Assembly (NCBI GenBank): GCA_047619685.1
Contig: JBLHLC010000007.1
Span: 1 to 64,000, forward strand
DNA from: JABDJZ01 sp047619685
GTDB taxonomy: Bacteria > Bacteroidota > Rhodothermia > Rhodothermales > UBA10348
Length of the DNA: 64,000 nucleotides
Reading direction: 5' to 3'
A model generated the notes under the pieces. That model was given only the letters and a program-made list of their open reading frames with translations. It was not told the origin of the DNA and did no database searches. The translations under genes were made by a program, and so were the position numbers. Shown here piece after piece: positions 41,883 to 51,874 of this stretch (the first letter of the stretch is position 1; each line of letters begins with the position of its first letter).

Positions 41883-44090
41883 TCAGCGTCCCGCCGGCGA
41901 ATTTTGCCAATCTGCGTCCTTGAGCCAGCCGTAGTGCTCCAGACCTTCTAGGATGCCGGACGATGCTCTGCCTTTTGCCAGGTACAATCGCTTCCGAGGC
42001 TCAAGATCGGCGAGCTCCGGAGACCGGTTTCCCACCACGACTCCCAGGGCCTGCCCCGTAAGCATGTCGCGATCGTTCCCCGAATCCCCCGCAACCAGAA
42101 CCTCTCGATCCGAAACCGCCCATTTTCGACTCAGATAGGTCAGGGCCTTCCCCTTGGACGCTCGACGCGGTAGCACATCCAAAAAGGCGCCATGCGAAGC
42201 AATCAATGTGACCTGCTTGACGAGCGATCCCAGAACCAGGCGCAACTGTTCGTGATCGTACCGGTCCTCGCGTGTGTAGAACGAAATCTTGTGCCGATTC
42301 TGCCCGTCCTCGGGCTGGAGCGTCAACCAGGGCACGGATCGAAGCAGTTTCATGAGGTGATCCCGATTCCAGCCGCGATTGAGATGCGTCTGCCAGGATC
42401 TATCCAGTACGTATTCAGACCCATTGAAATAATAGATCTGGGTTCCGACCGAACAGATCAGGAAGTCAGGGGTCGGAATATCGAATCGCTCAATCGCGTC
42501 CACTACCAACTCAAACGAGCGGCCGGAGGAAAGTCCGAATCCGATGGAAAGTGGGCGATCCGACAGCGCGGCGCGCATCGCGTCCAGACCCGGGTTGCCT
42601 TCGGGTTCGAGGAGCAGGGTCCCATCGATATCGCTCACGACCAGTTTCTTCATGCGACGCAGTCGAAGCGAATTCCCGGCATTCTGCGTGGTGTCCCGAC
42701 CCGCTTTTGCAAGTGTGTCCTCCACAAGGGTCATGTACCGCTCGACATGTGCTTCCCAGCTGTAGTACTTCCGCGCCTGGAGGATACCCTGGTCTGAAAA
42801 GGACCGCCATCGTTCCGGATCGGTCAGGATGGCGACGATGGCATCGCGGATCTCCACGTCGTCTGTTGGATCGACCAGGATTCCGTTTTCGCATCGGGGA
42901 ATGATTTCGGAGGGGCCGCCGTTCTTCGTCGCCACAACGGGAAGGCCGGTACTGGCCGCTTCGATGAAGGTCAGTCCGAAATTTTCGTGGTGAGCGACAT
43001 TGACGAAAACCCCGTGCTTTTCGGCGCAATAGCGGTAGATCGTGGCGACATCATTCTCGGCGTCGTGCTTCTTGGGTATCGCCAACTTCCCGTAGAGATC
43101 GTAGCGGTCCATCAGGAGCAGGATCTCGATCAATACGTCCCGCTCGAGTTCCGGCATCCCCTCGATGTCCTTTCGAATACCCGCGTAAATCACCAGATTC
43201 GCCAGGCTCTGGAGCTCCCTGTCCTCCCCGTAGATCTTGACCAGGGCATTCAGGTTCTTGTGCCGGTCAGGCCGTGACAGCGCCAAAATGGTTGGCTTCT
43301 GCGGGTTGTTGAGAAATCGCTCGATGTCCTCCCCGACCCAGTACATACGCTGGAGCTCGGCCGCGTCGAGGACGTCCGACTCGAGCCGCGACTGGTGGAA
43401 GGGGGAGAACTTGGCTGAATCAATACCCGGCGACAGCACGCGAAACGTTGCCTCCGAAACGGCTTCATAGTCGGAATAGGACGCGATCTCACTCTCGGTG
43501 GACGTGGCGACGAAGCTCGAAACTCTCAGCGTGGCTTCTTCTGCCTCAATACGCTGGGAGAACTTGAACTTGCGCTCCCCTTCGGCTTCGGTCATTCCGA
43601 CCTCGCGAAACTTCTCCATCTTACGCCGACCGAGCGAGTGGGCCGTGTGGGCGAACGGAATCTCCAGGAGCCGGGAAAGCTCTGTCGCGGCATATCCTGC
43701 ATCGGCATAGTGGCTGTGAAGCCAGTCCGGGATGATGTCGTGCTCCCTGATGTGATTCAGGGCGCCGGCCACGAAGTCATCCAGGAAGGGCCACAGCTGT
43801 TCTTTCAGGCGATACTTCTTACCGCCAAACGGAATCCGGTGTATGGACAGACGGTCGTTCAGAATCTCGACGGGAACGCTGTACGCGTCGTCCAGGGCGG
43901 GATCATCGATCAGACGCGTGAAGATGTCCACCTGGGAAACATGGGGGTGGCGCGACAGGAATTGCGCCACATCAGAGACGTACCGGGTTTGGCCGCCGTT
44001 GTCCGCGTCTCGACCGATTTCGAGCCCCGAACCCTTCAGCAATCCGTGGAGGTTCAGTATGAGAATTCGGATACCGTGGGTGTCCGGCAT
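41883..44090 (-). CDS. Fused sucrose-phosphate synthase / sucrose-phosphate phosphatase
   Basis: 735 residues. The GT4 synthase part (1-470) has ILNLHGLLKGSGLEIGRDADNGGQTRYV, WLHSHYADAGYAATELSRLL, HTAHSLGRRKMEKF, LALSRPDRHKNLNALVKIYG and FGLTFIEAASTGLPVVATKNGGPSEII, the UDP-glucose-binding E-x7-E region. The HAD-IIB phosphatase part (about 490-735) begins KKLVVSDIDGTLL with the nucleophile Asp and continues with GLSSGRSFEL, ASKGKALTYLSRKW and VAGDSGNDRDML. It makes sucrose from UDP-glucose and fructose 6-phosphate in the cytoplasm. In salt-tolerant bacteria this gives an osmolyte. Confidence 0.94.
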   Translation of the reverse strand: MPDTHGIRILILNLHGLLKGSGLEIGRDADNGGQTRYVSDVAQFLSRHPHVSQVDIFTRLIDDPALDDAYSVPVEILNDRLSIHRIPFGGKKYRLKEQLWPFLDDFVAGALNHIREHDIIPDWLHSHYADAGYAATELSRLLEIPFAHTAHSLGRRKMEKFREVGMTEAEGERKFKFSQRIEAEEATLRVSSFVATSTESEIASYSDYEAVSEATFRVLSPGIDSAKFSPFHQSRLESDVLDAAELQRMYWVGEDIERFLNNPQKPTILALSRPDRHKNLNALVKIYGEDRELQSLANLVIYAGIRKDIEGMPELERDVLIEILLLMDRYDLYGKLAIPKKHDAENDVATIYRYCAEKHGVFVNVAHHENFGLTFIEAASTGLPVVATKNGGPSEIIPRCENGILVDPTDDVEIRDAIVAILTDPERWRSFSDQGILQARKYYSWEAHVERYMTLVEDTLAKAGRDTTQNAGNSLRLRRMKKLVVSDIDGTLLLEPEGNPGLDAMRAALSDRPLSIGFGLSSGRSFELVVDAIERFDIPTPDFLICSVGTQIYYFNGSEYVLDRSWQTHLNRGWNRDHLMKLLRSVPWLTLQPEDGQNRHKISFYTREDRYDHEQLRLVLGSLVKQVTLIASHGAFLDVLPRRASKGKALTYLSRKWAVSDREVLVAGDSGNDRDMLTGQALGVVVGNRSPELADLEPRKRLYLAKGRASSGILEGLEHYGWLKDADWQNSPAGR

Positions 44091-44272
44091 TATGGCGGGT
44101 GGCGTGTCCTGACCGCCAAAATGAGCAAAACAGCGCGGCTATCGGGCCATATCTGCGCTTCAGGAACCTACAGGGCCACGGGAGCGATGTTTCGGTTACG
44201 TTGGGACCGACCGAAGCCGCTTCCCCCGGTTTCCGTCGTTTGCATTGGACTGTTCAGAAAATACGGTTGGCC

Positions 44273-45139
44273 ATGAAGGACGTCATCGTCTGTGTCGGAG
44301 AAGTGTTGTGGGACTCGATGCCCTCGAGTCTTTTCTTGGGTGGTGCGCCGTACAACGTCGCCTACCATCTGCACCAGCTTGGCGCGAACACGAGGTTGGT
44401 GAGCAGAGTCGGCGACGACGTACTCGGACACGAGATTCTGCGCCGATTGGTCACGAGCGGGCTGGAAACGGAATGCGTGGGGATGGATCGCGGGTTGCCC
44501 ACGGGGTTCGTGCGCGTGGACATGGGGTCACACGGAATCCCGACCTACGATATTGTGCGGCCTTCGGCCTGGGACGCCATCTCAATCGATCCATCGCTCC
44601 TGGAACGGCTCACCCAGGCGAAAGCCCTGGTGTTCGGAAGTCTCGCGCAACGCAGCGAGAAATCCAGAGACGTCATCCGCGCCCTTTCCGGCTCGATCAA
44701 ACCGGCCGTCTTCGATGTGAACATGAGGCCACCGTACGTGGATCGGACGACCATCGAAGCCTCCTTGGCCGTTGCCGACTATGTGAAGTTGAACGCGGAA
44801 GAACTGGGCGCCCTGTCACGCTGGTTCGGGCTGCCCGGCAGTCCGCGAGACGCGGCCAGGAGCCTGGCGCGGCGGTTCGATTGTGCCGTGGTCTGCGTTA
44901 CGAAGGGCGCCGACGGCGCAAGCCTGTGGCATGACGGTCAGTGGACGGAACACCCCGGTTTCCCGGCGGACGCCCGCGATACCGTCGGTTCGGGCGATGC
45001 CTTTCTTGCCGCCTTGCTGGACGGTCTTCTCAAGGGCCGAGACGACGCATCAGCCCTGGCGTTCGCCTGCCGTCTCGGCTCGTTCGTGGCAACGAAGAGT
45101 GGCGCCACGCCCCAATACACCCTTGAGGAAGTGCGGTAG
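44273..45139 (+). CDS. PfkB-family sugar kinase (probable fructokinase)
   Basis: 288 residues from ATG 44273. The PfkB fold shows CVGEVLWDSMPSSLFLGGAPYNVAYHLHQLGA (signature 1 region), VSRVGDDVLGHEIL, FDVNMRPPYVD, VKLNAEELGAL, CVTKGADGASLW and the catalytic DTVGSGDAFLAALLDGLL. Bacterial fructokinases share the GEVLWD start. Divergent from the sucrose genes with a 182-base shared promoter region; it would phosphorylate fructose released from sucrose. Confidence 0.9.
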   Translation: MKDVIVCVGEVLWDSMPSSLFLGGAPYNVAYHLHQLGANTRLVSRVGDDVLGHEILRRLVTSGLETECVGMDRGLPTGFVRVDMGSHGIPTYDIVRPSAWDAISIDPSLLERLTQAKALVFGSLAQRSEKSRDVIRALSGSIKPAVFDVNMRPPYVDRTTIEASLAVADYVKLNAEELGALSRWFGLPGSPRDAARSLARRFDCAVVCVTKGADGASLWHDGQWTEHPGFPADARDTVGSGDAFLAALLDGLLKGRDDASALAFACRLGSFVATKSGATPQYTLEEVR

Positions 45140-45180
45140 CTTCGGCCCGGTCAAGTGGCAGACAAGAGGCAAGCTAGGAA

Positions 45181-45288
45181 AGCCTTAGCTACGACATCGT
45201 GACCAAGGGCCACGGCGGCACGATGACGGTCGGCACGGCAGCAGGGGGTGGCGCGGCCTTCGCCATTACGCTGCCAGGGACTGCCTGA
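45181..45288 (+). repeat. Copy of the 3' end of the large histidine kinase gene
   Basis: Aligns without gaps to 49013-49120 (few mismatches) and encodes LSYDIVTKGHGGTMTVGTAAGGGAAF ... LPGTA-stop. It sits between the sugar kinase stop and the start of the large histidine kinase, so it is the last trace of a tandem copy of that gene or of a paralogue. Confidence 0.85.
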
Positions 45289-45388
45289 GTGGATCGCGCC
45301 CGCGCGCCTTTCTGCCGCGGACTCAGGCGCAAGCGCCAGCGGATTGATTCACGTATCCTGATGAGCCCGTCGCTCGGGATATGTCGTA

Positions 45389-48300
45389 ATGAAAGAGGAA
45401 GAGCTCCCACAACCAATGGTAATGGATCGCAATCTGGACCATCTCACCCTGGACTCAGCCCTCCGGGCCCTCAAAGTCGAAGCCGCAGTGGACCGGGTGC
45501 GCGCACGCGCCATGGCCATGCGAAGCTCGGAGGACGTATACGGTGTTGCAGCTGCCCTGAGGGGGGAGGTTGTCGGGCTAGGGATCCAGGGTGTCGTGGC
45601 CGCGACCATCTGCATCGAGCAGTCGGCGGGTGTTTTTCGAGTCTGGGACTTGACCAAGATTGACGCCATCAACACGGATGAGCATCCCTTCGACGAGCTT
45701 ATGGATATTCGTGAGGTGCCCGAAGAGGTGTACTATCACGGGGTGTTTGGTTTAAGAGAGCCTTTTGCTGTCTTCGAGTCGGACCGCGACGCCTTACTCG
45801 TAACTGCAGACTGGTGGGCCGCCCGGTACGATCCGGAGCTCGGCCAGCAAATGCGGGAGGCTGTCGAGTCGGGCGCAGTGTCTCGCCTTTGGACTCCAGC
45901 CGTACCGATCGAGAAAGGCCGGTTGAGCTTGGATTTGACCGAGCGCCCTGCCGATGAACTGGAGTGGATCCTTCCCCGGTTTGCGGCGGCGTTTGATCTG
46001 GCGTACCAGCGGTTCGAGGACCTGAGGCACGCCGAGGCGGCCGCGCGTGAAGCGCGGATCGAAGCGGCACTGGAACGGGTGCGCACCCGCACGATGGCGA
46101 TGCGTCAGTCCGTCGAGATCAGTTCCATTCTTGGGACCATCTTCAGGGAGCTTCAGACGCTCGACATGGCCCTGGCACGATGTCTCATGTGGATCTTCCA
46201 AGACGATGACCAGCGGGTCGAGTGGTTCATGGCTAATCCTGAGGCTGAAGGGGGAGCCGAGTCGTATCTCGTGGACTACACGGACCACCCCGTCTTCAAC
46301 GCATACTATCAGGCGTGGCAGGAGCGAGAATCGGCCTGGCTTTACACGCTCGGGGGTGACGACAAGCGAAGTTGGGACGACTTCCTGTTCGGAAACGGCC
46401 TGAGGAACCTTCCCCTGCCGGTTCAGAAGGGTATGCGGGCGGCCGAATGGGTCCGTATGACAAATACCTTCGGGGACTTCGGTTGCCTCATGACCCAGAG
46501 TGAGGAGCCTCTGACGCCGGAGAGTCTTGATATCATCCAGCGCTTCGGCCGGGTGTTCCAGCAGTCCTACTCGCGCTTCCTGGACGTACGCCAGGCGGAG
46601 ACCCAGGCTCGTGAGGCGCAGATCGAAGCGGCGCTGGAACGCATCCGAGGGCGGGCCATGATGATGCGCTCGTCCGAAGATCTCCGCGAGGTCATCGCAC
46701 GCATCTACGATGAGATCAAGGGTCTCGACAAGATGCTCTTCTGGTTGAGCCTCTACGTACGGGATCCGGATTCGGATGTGCTGACGGCATGGCCGCGGAT
46801 GCCGGGTCAGGAGGAGGGTTTCCAGTCGTTTGATCTTCCGCGGCTGGACCACGCGTTCCACGATCGGTATTTCGAGGCCCTTGGAAAAGGGGAGGACTTC
46901 TACGTCTACCACCTGGCCGGAGACGACAAGCGCGCATACGACGACCTGCTGTTCGCGATGACTGACTTCCAGCACATCCCGCCAGAAGTACAGGAGACAA
47001 TGCGTGACATGCAGATTTTCTCAAACAACGCGGTTCATGGAAACAGCATCCTTCAGGCGGCGACCCTGGAGTCACTGAACAACGGCTCACGGGATCTCCT
47101 GCAACGTTTCGCCCCGATCGTAGACCTGACGTACACGCGGTACCGCGATCTGAGAGCGGCTGAGATTGGGGCGCGCGAGGCCGAAATTGAGGCGGGGCTC
47201 GAGCGTGTCCGGTCCGCTACGCTTGCGATGCAGACCTCGGAAGAGCTCGGCGATGCGTGCCTGATCTACTGCGACCAGCTCGTCACGCTGGGCATCGAGA
47301 TTCACTGGACCAACTTTGTGCTCCAGGATCCCGACTCAAAGGCCTGGCAGCTCTGGCTCGCGTATTCCTCGTCCTATCCGATTGAGCGGGTTCGGAACCA
47401 GGCCTTCGTGCTGGACCTGCCGGAGGTCGAGTCCGATAGTCCGGTGATGGAGGCGTGGAAGCGCGGCGATCGCTACCACGTCTTGCGCGTTCCCGAAGAC
47501 GAGCTGGCCGCCTGGAACGCCAAGTACAGCCGGATCTTCGAGGTCGTGGGCCAGGATCCGCAGGAGGCCACGTCCTTTTATCCGGACGGATGGTGGCGCC
47601 TGGACGCGTTCATGAAATACGGCGTGCTGGCCGGCGGTTCGAATTCCTCGTTCTCCGACAGTGAAATTGAAATTCAGTGCCGTTTCGCGCGCGAATTCGA
47701 GAGGACCTACCGGCGATTCCTGGATCTGAAGAAGGCGGAAGCGCAGGCCCGCGAGGCTGAGATCGAGGCGGCGCTGGAGCGGATCAGGGCCCGGGCGATG
47801 GCCATGCAGGAGCCCGAGGAGCTCGAAGACGTGGTCAACGTCATGCGAGACGAGTTCGGTCTCCTCGGGCTCGACGAGCTGGAAACGTCCAGCATCTTCC
47901 TCAGGGAAAGCCCGGAGGAGCTCCGGTGCTGGTTCAGCATTGCCCGCCTTGAAGGCCGGGTCTCCGGCGACATCCTTCTGGATCTGGATCGAACGAGCGT
48001 CTGTCGCCAAATGGGTGCGTTCCTTGATTCGGATGCTGCCGAAGTATCGATCCCGATGACCGGCGAGGTGCGACAAGAGTGGATCGCCTACTGCTATTCG
48101 CTTTCACCGGCCTTCGAGGGGTACTACCGGGAAGAGACACCCGACCGGACCTATCACCTCGCCCGATTCTCGCGTGGAGCCATAGCCGCGATCACACCGG
48201 GCGCGCTCTCCGAGGAGTCCTGGAGGGTCCTTCGCAGGGGGGCTACCGTCTTCGATCTCGCGTATTCCCGTTTTCACGATCTCGTGCGAGCCCGCGAGGA

Positions 48301-49120
48301 TCTTCGGAAGCTCAAGGCTGAGAAGGCGCGGACGGAGACCGCGCTGGCCGAGTTACGGACCACGCAGGCGCAGCTGGTGCAGCAGGAGAAGATGGCCTCT
48401 CTTGGTGCCCTCACCGCTGGAATTGCCCATGAGATCAAGAACCCGCTCAACTTCGTCACCAATTTTGCCGAGGTGAATGTGGAGTTGGCGGACGAGGCCA
48501 AGGAGGCCCTCAGGGCTGGGGACCTGGATGCCGCACTTGAGGTTCTCAGGGACCTGGCCGCAAACGCGGCGCAGATAGCCAAACACGGCAAGCGCGCCGA
48601 CTCCATCGTCAAGGCCATGATGCAGCACGCACGTGGCGGGGCGTCCGAGCGGGAGGAGATTGACGTCAACACGTTCGTGGGCGAATACGTAGACCTGGCG
48701 TGGCACGGCATGCGGGCTCGGGACGATGCCTTCAGCGCAGACGTGAACCGGGATTTTGCCGCGGACGCGGGAATCCTCGCCGTGATGCCTCAGGAATTGG
48801 GGCGGGTGATCCTGAACCTTCTGAACAACGCGTTCGACGCGTTGCGGGGTCAAGACGGCGGTCAGGTAATAGTCTCAACAGCCCGGACTGCAGAGGGCGT
48901 CCAGATCTCAGTCTCGGACAACGGCCCCGGGATCCCCGACGAGATCAGGGAAAAGATCTTCGAGCCGTTCTTTACTACAAAGGCTACGGGCGAAGGCACG
49001 GGCCTGGGTCTGAGCCTCAGCTACGATATTGTGACCAAAGGCCATGGCGGCACGATGACGGTAGGCACGGCAGCAGGGGGTGGCGCGGCCTTCGCTATTA
49101 CGCTGCCAGGGACGATCTGA
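45389..49120 (+). CDS. Giant cytosolic histidine kinase with five tandem sensory modules
   Basis: 1243 residues, no signal or membrane helix. Five modules of about 190 residues each begin with a coiled helix such as AREARIEAALERVRTRTMAM (starting near residues 30, 219, 407, 595 and 787); each continues with a mixed alpha/beta region of GAF-like size. A coiled coil (LRKLKAEKARTETALAELRTTQAQLVQQEK) leads to HisKA with the His in GIAHEIKNPLNFV (about residue 1013) and a HATPase_c domain (NLLNNAFDAL N-box, DNGPGIPDEIREKIFEPFFTTK, GEGTGLGLSLSYDIV). The EAALERVRxRxMAM linker is widespread in Bacteroidota sensor kinases. No receiver domain or nearby regulator gene, so its partner is elsewhere. Confidence 0.9.
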   Translation: MKEEELPQPMVMDRNLDHLTLDSALRALKVEAAVDRVRARAMAMRSSEDVYGVAAALRGEVVGLGIQGVVAATICIEQSAGVFRVWDLTKIDAINTDEHPFDELMDIREVPEEVYYHGVFGLREPFAVFESDRDALLVTADWWAARYDPELGQQMREAVESGAVSRLWTPAVPIEKGRLSLDLTERPADELEWILPRFAAAFDLAYQRFEDLRHAEAAAREARIEAALERVRTRTMAMRQSVEISSILGTIFRELQTLDMALARCLMWIFQDDDQRVEWFMANPEAEGGAESYLVDYTDHPVFNAYYQAWQERESAWLYTLGGDDKRSWDDFLFGNGLRNLPLPVQKGMRAAEWVRMTNTFGDFGCLMTQSEEPLTPESLDIIQRFGRVFQQSYSRFLDVRQAETQAREAQIEAALERIRGRAMMMRSSEDLREVIARIYDEIKGLDKMLFWLSLYVRDPDSDVLTAWPRMPGQEEGFQSFDLPRLDHAFHDRYFEALGKGEDFYVYHLAGDDKRAYDDLLFAMTDFQHIPPEVQETMRDMQIFSNNAVHGNSILQAATLESLNNGSRDLLQRFAPIVDLTYTRYRDLRAAEIGAREAEIEAGLERVRSATLAMQTSEELGDACLIYCDQLVTLGIEIHWTNFVLQDPDSKAWQLWLAYSSSYPIERVRNQAFVLDLPEVESDSPVMEAWKRGDRYHVLRVPEDELAAWNAKYSRIFEVVGQDPQEATSFYPDGWWRLDAFMKYGVLAGGSNSSFSDSEIEIQCRFAREFERTYRRFLDLKKAEAQAREAEIEAALERIRARAMAMQEPEELEDVVNVMRDEFGLLGLDELETSSIFLRESPEELRCWFSIARLEGRVSGDILLDLDRTSVCRQMGAFLDSDAAEVSIPMTGEVRQEWIAYCYSLSPAFEGYYREETPDRTYHLARFSRGAIAAITPGALSEESWRVLRRGATVFDLAYSRFHDLVRAREDLRKLKAEKARTETALAELRTTQAQLVQQEKMASLGALTAGIAHEIKNPLNFVTNFAEVNVELADEAKEALRAGDLDAALEVLRDLAANAAQIAKHGKRADSIVKAMMQHARGGASEREEIDVNTFVGEYVDLAWHGMRARDDAFSADVNRDFAADAGILAVMPQELGRVILNLLNNAFDALRGQDGGQVIVSTARTAEGVQISVSDNGPGIPDEIREKIFEPFFTTKATGEGTGLGLSLSYDIVTKGHGGTMTVGTAAGGGAAFAITLPGTI

Positions 49121-49138
49121 GCAGGCGTTGTCGCGGTC

Positions 49139-49680
49139 TCAACCCGCCGCGCGCGTCCTCTGGTGGAACACAACGTCGTTTACGAATGCCTGGTGGGTGT
49201 ACATCACTGCCAGCATTTCCGTCGACAGGACCCCGTTCTCCCCAAGATTGGCGTTTGCAAAACGGGCCAGATCGGAAGACCGTGGTAGATAGCCGGCCGC
49301 CGCCAGGGCGGTGAAGTTGGAGTAGTGCGACGTGCTGCCATCCACATCGAACGACTGCGCGCGTTGCCAGCCAAGCGTGTCAGACCATGCAAAAGTGGAG
49401 TACTCCATCCCCAATGGAGTGAGAACGCTCTCGGCCATGTAGTCCTGGAAGGAGGTTCCGCTCACTTCTTCGATCAGTAGCTGCAACAGTGTGTAGCCAG
49501 CCCCGGAGTACATGTACTGGTCCCCGGGAGGTAGCCCAAACCCTGGCCTGCCCCTCGGACCACGGGGCATCCGACGCCTTCGTCAGCGACTCTTCGAGGG
49601 TCTGCACCGGCTCTCCCGGCTCGAATCCCTCTTCGCGAGCCGCCATACCGATGAACGCCGCAAGAGGTCGACTTCAGAGC
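49139..49680 (-). pseudogene. Serine beta-lactamase-like hydrolase, internal fragment with frameshift
   Basis: Upstream frame: AAFIGMAAREEGFEPGEPVQTLEESLTKAS; near 49565 the frame changes and continues as LPPGDQYMYSGAGYTLLQLLIEEVSGTSFQDYMAESVLTPLGMEYSTFAW ... AGYLPRSSDLARFANANL. The YSGAGY element is the Tyr-x-Asn/Gly-like second motif of class C-type serine hydrolases. The N-terminal Ser-x-x-Lys part and the C-terminal third are missing. Located between two intact convergent genes. Confidence 0.78.
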
Positions 49681-49687
49681 ACTCTGA

Positions 49688-51874
49688 CTATGCGAATCGA
49701 TCCAGATCCATGACCGTGCTCCACGCCTTTACAAAGTCCTGGACGAACTTCGCGCCGGCATCCTGAGAGCCGTACACCTCCGAAAGTGCCCGGAGCTGTG
49801 AGTTGGAGCCGAAAACAAGATCAGCCCGTGTGCCGGTCCACTTCAATTCACCGCTCGCACGATCGCGTCCTTCGAATGTCTCCTCGTCCGACGATGCCGT
49901 CCACACCGTGCCCATGTCGAGCAGGTTGACGAAGAAGTCATTGGTCAGCGCGCCCGGACGGTCGGTGAGGAGACCGTGGCTTGTCTTTGCAAAGTTGGTC
50001 CCAAGGACCCGCATTCCGCCCACGAGGACCGTCATCTCCGGAGCCGTCAGCGTAAGCAGCTGGGCTCGATCCACAAGTTGCTCCTCAGCAGACACCGCAA
50101 AGTGGGCCTTCCGATAGTTCCGGAACCCGTCAGCCTCCGGCTCGAGAACATCAAAGGAGGCCACGTCGGTCTGCGCCTGGGCAGCATCCCCACGTCCGGG
50201 TGTGAACGGGACGGCCACCTGGTGTCCGGCCGCGCGAGCAGCTTCTTCCACAGCAGCGCAACCACCCAGCACGATCAGGTCCGCCATCGAGATCTGCTTG
50301 TCGCCTGACTGCGCGTCGTTGAACTCCCTCTGGACCGCTTCGAGGGTCTCCAGGGCCGCCTTCAACTGGCGGGGCTCATTGACCTCCCAGTCCTTCTGCG
50401 GCGCGAGTCGAATACGTGCGCCGTTCGCTCCGCCCCGTTTGTCGGAACCTCGGAACGTGGACGCCGATGCCCACGCGGTAGACACCAACCGGGACACGTC
50501 GAGACCCGACGCGAGGATACGCTTTTTGAGGTCGGCCACGTCGCCGTCATTGACCAGCGCATGCGAAGCAGTCGGGACAGGATCCTGCCAGACCAGATCC
50601 TCACCTGGAACTTCAGGGCCCAGGTAGCAGGCGCGCGGACCCATGTCGCGGTGGGTCAGCTTGAACCAGGCACGAGCGAAGGCGTCGGCGAATTCGTCCG
50701 GATTCTGGTGAAAGCGCCTCGCGATGGGCTCATAGATGGGATCTATGCGAAGGGCCATGTCCGCGGTGGTCATCATGGTCAAAACCCGCTTGGAAGGATC
50801 GTGGGCCGATGGCGCCAGGTCCTTTTCTGCAGGATTCTTAGGCGCCCACTGGTGGGCACCCGCCGGGCTCTTGGTCAGCTCCCATTCGTACCCGAAGAGC
50901 ATGTCGAAGTAGCCCATGTCCCACTTGGTTGGACTCGGTGTCCAGGCACCCTCAAGTCCACTGGTTATGGAGTCGTTGCCCAAACCAGTACCGAAATTGT
51001 TCATCCATCCGAGACCCTGCTCCTCGATGGTGGCTCCCTCAGGCTCAGCACCAACCAGCGCAGCGTCGCCGGCGCCATGGCACTTCCCGAAGGTGTGCCC
51101 GCCGGCAACAAGAGCGACGGTCTCTTCGTCGTTCATGGCCATCCTGGCGAAGGTCTCGCGGATATCACGTCCCGAGGCCACGGGATCGGGCGTGCCGTTC
51201 GGTCCCTCGGGATTGACGTAGATCAGTCCCATCTGGACAGCGGCCAGGGGATTCTCCAGTTCCCGGTCGCCGGCGTAGCGCTTGTCGCCAAGCCAGGTAT
51301 CCTCTGCGCCCCAATAGATATCCTCCTCAGGCTCCCAAACGTCTTCGCGTCCGCCGCCGAAACCGAAGGTCTTGAATCCCATCGACTCCAGCGCGCAGTT
51401 ACCGGTCAGCACAAAGAGATCGGCCCAGGAGATCTTTCTGCCGTGCTTCTGCTTGATCGGCCAGAGCAATCGCCGGGCCCGATCCAGATTGGCGTTGTCG
51501 GGCCAGCTGTTCAGCGGAGCGAATCGCTGCATACCGGAGGACGCGCCCCCGCGCCCATCGGCCGTTCGGTAGGTCCCGGCCGCATGCCAGGCCATCCGGA
51601 TGAAGAGTCCACCGTAATGACCGTAGTCGGCCGGCCACCAGGGCTGGGAGTCGGTCATGAGATCATAGAGATCCTGCTTCAGCAGGGCCAGGTCCAGGCT
51701 CTCGAACTCGGCTTGGTAGTCAAAGTCCTCGCCCATGGGGTCCCCAGCCGGCGGGTTCTGATGCAGGATCTTCAGGTTCAGCTGGTTGGGCCACCAGTCC
51801 TTATTGGACGTGCCTCGTCCGGCTATGGGCGTGTTTTGTCCACCGGTCACCGGGCACTTGCCTTCGCTACTCAT
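49688..51874 (-). CDS. katG: Catalase-peroxidase
   Basis: 728 residues from ATG 51874, normal for KatG. The N-terminal haem domain has the active-site RMAWHAAGTYR (Arg, Trp, His) and the proximal His in VALVAGGHTFGKCHG. The crosslinked Trp-Tyr-Met adduct residues are in AWHAAG, GLIYVNPEGPNG and RETFARMAMNDEE. The haem-less C-terminal duplicate domain follows from about 430 (SMADLIVLGGCAAVEEAARAAG). No signal peptide, so cytoplasmic. It destroys hydrogen peroxide. It stands alone; no regulator of the Fur/OxyR type is adjacent. Confidence 0.97.
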   Translation of the reverse strand: MSSEGKCPVTGGQNTPIAGRGTSNKDWWPNQLNLKILHQNPPAGDPMGEDFDYQAEFESLDLALLKQDLYDLMTDSQPWWPADYGHYGGLFIRMAWHAAGTYRTADGRGGASSGMQRFAPLNSWPDNANLDRARRLLWPIKQKHGRKISWADLFVLTGNCALESMGFKTFGFGGGREDVWEPEEDIYWGAEDTWLGDKRYAGDRELENPLAAVQMGLIYVNPEGPNGTPDPVASGRDIRETFARMAMNDEETVALVAGGHTFGKCHGAGDAALVGAEPEGATIEEQGLGWMNNFGTGLGNDSITSGLEGAWTPSPTKWDMGYFDMLFGYEWELTKSPAGAHQWAPKNPAEKDLAPSAHDPSKRVLTMMTTADMALRIDPIYEPIARRFHQNPDEFADAFARAWFKLTHRDMGPRACYLGPEVPGEDLVWQDPVPTASHALVNDGDVADLKKRILASGLDVSRLVSTAWASASTFRGSDKRGGANGARIRLAPQKDWEVNEPRQLKAALETLEAVQREFNDAQSGDKQISMADLIVLGGCAAVEEAARAAGHQVAVPFTPGRGDAAQAQTDVASFDVLEPEADGFRNYRKAHFAVSAEEQLVDRAQLLTLTAPEMTVLVGGMRVLGTNFAKTSHGLLTDRPGALTNDFFVNLLDMGTVWTASSDEETFEGRDRASGELKWTGTRADLVFGSNSQLRALSEVYGSQDAGAKFVQDFVKAWSTVMDLDRFA

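Noticed and set aside
7384..49120. CRISPR array or integron cassette array as the source of the many repeats
   Set aside because: Repeats are gene pieces of different length and spacing; there is no regular repeat-spacer pattern, gene orientations are mixed, no attC-like sites are visible, and the only integrase relic looks XerC/D-like.
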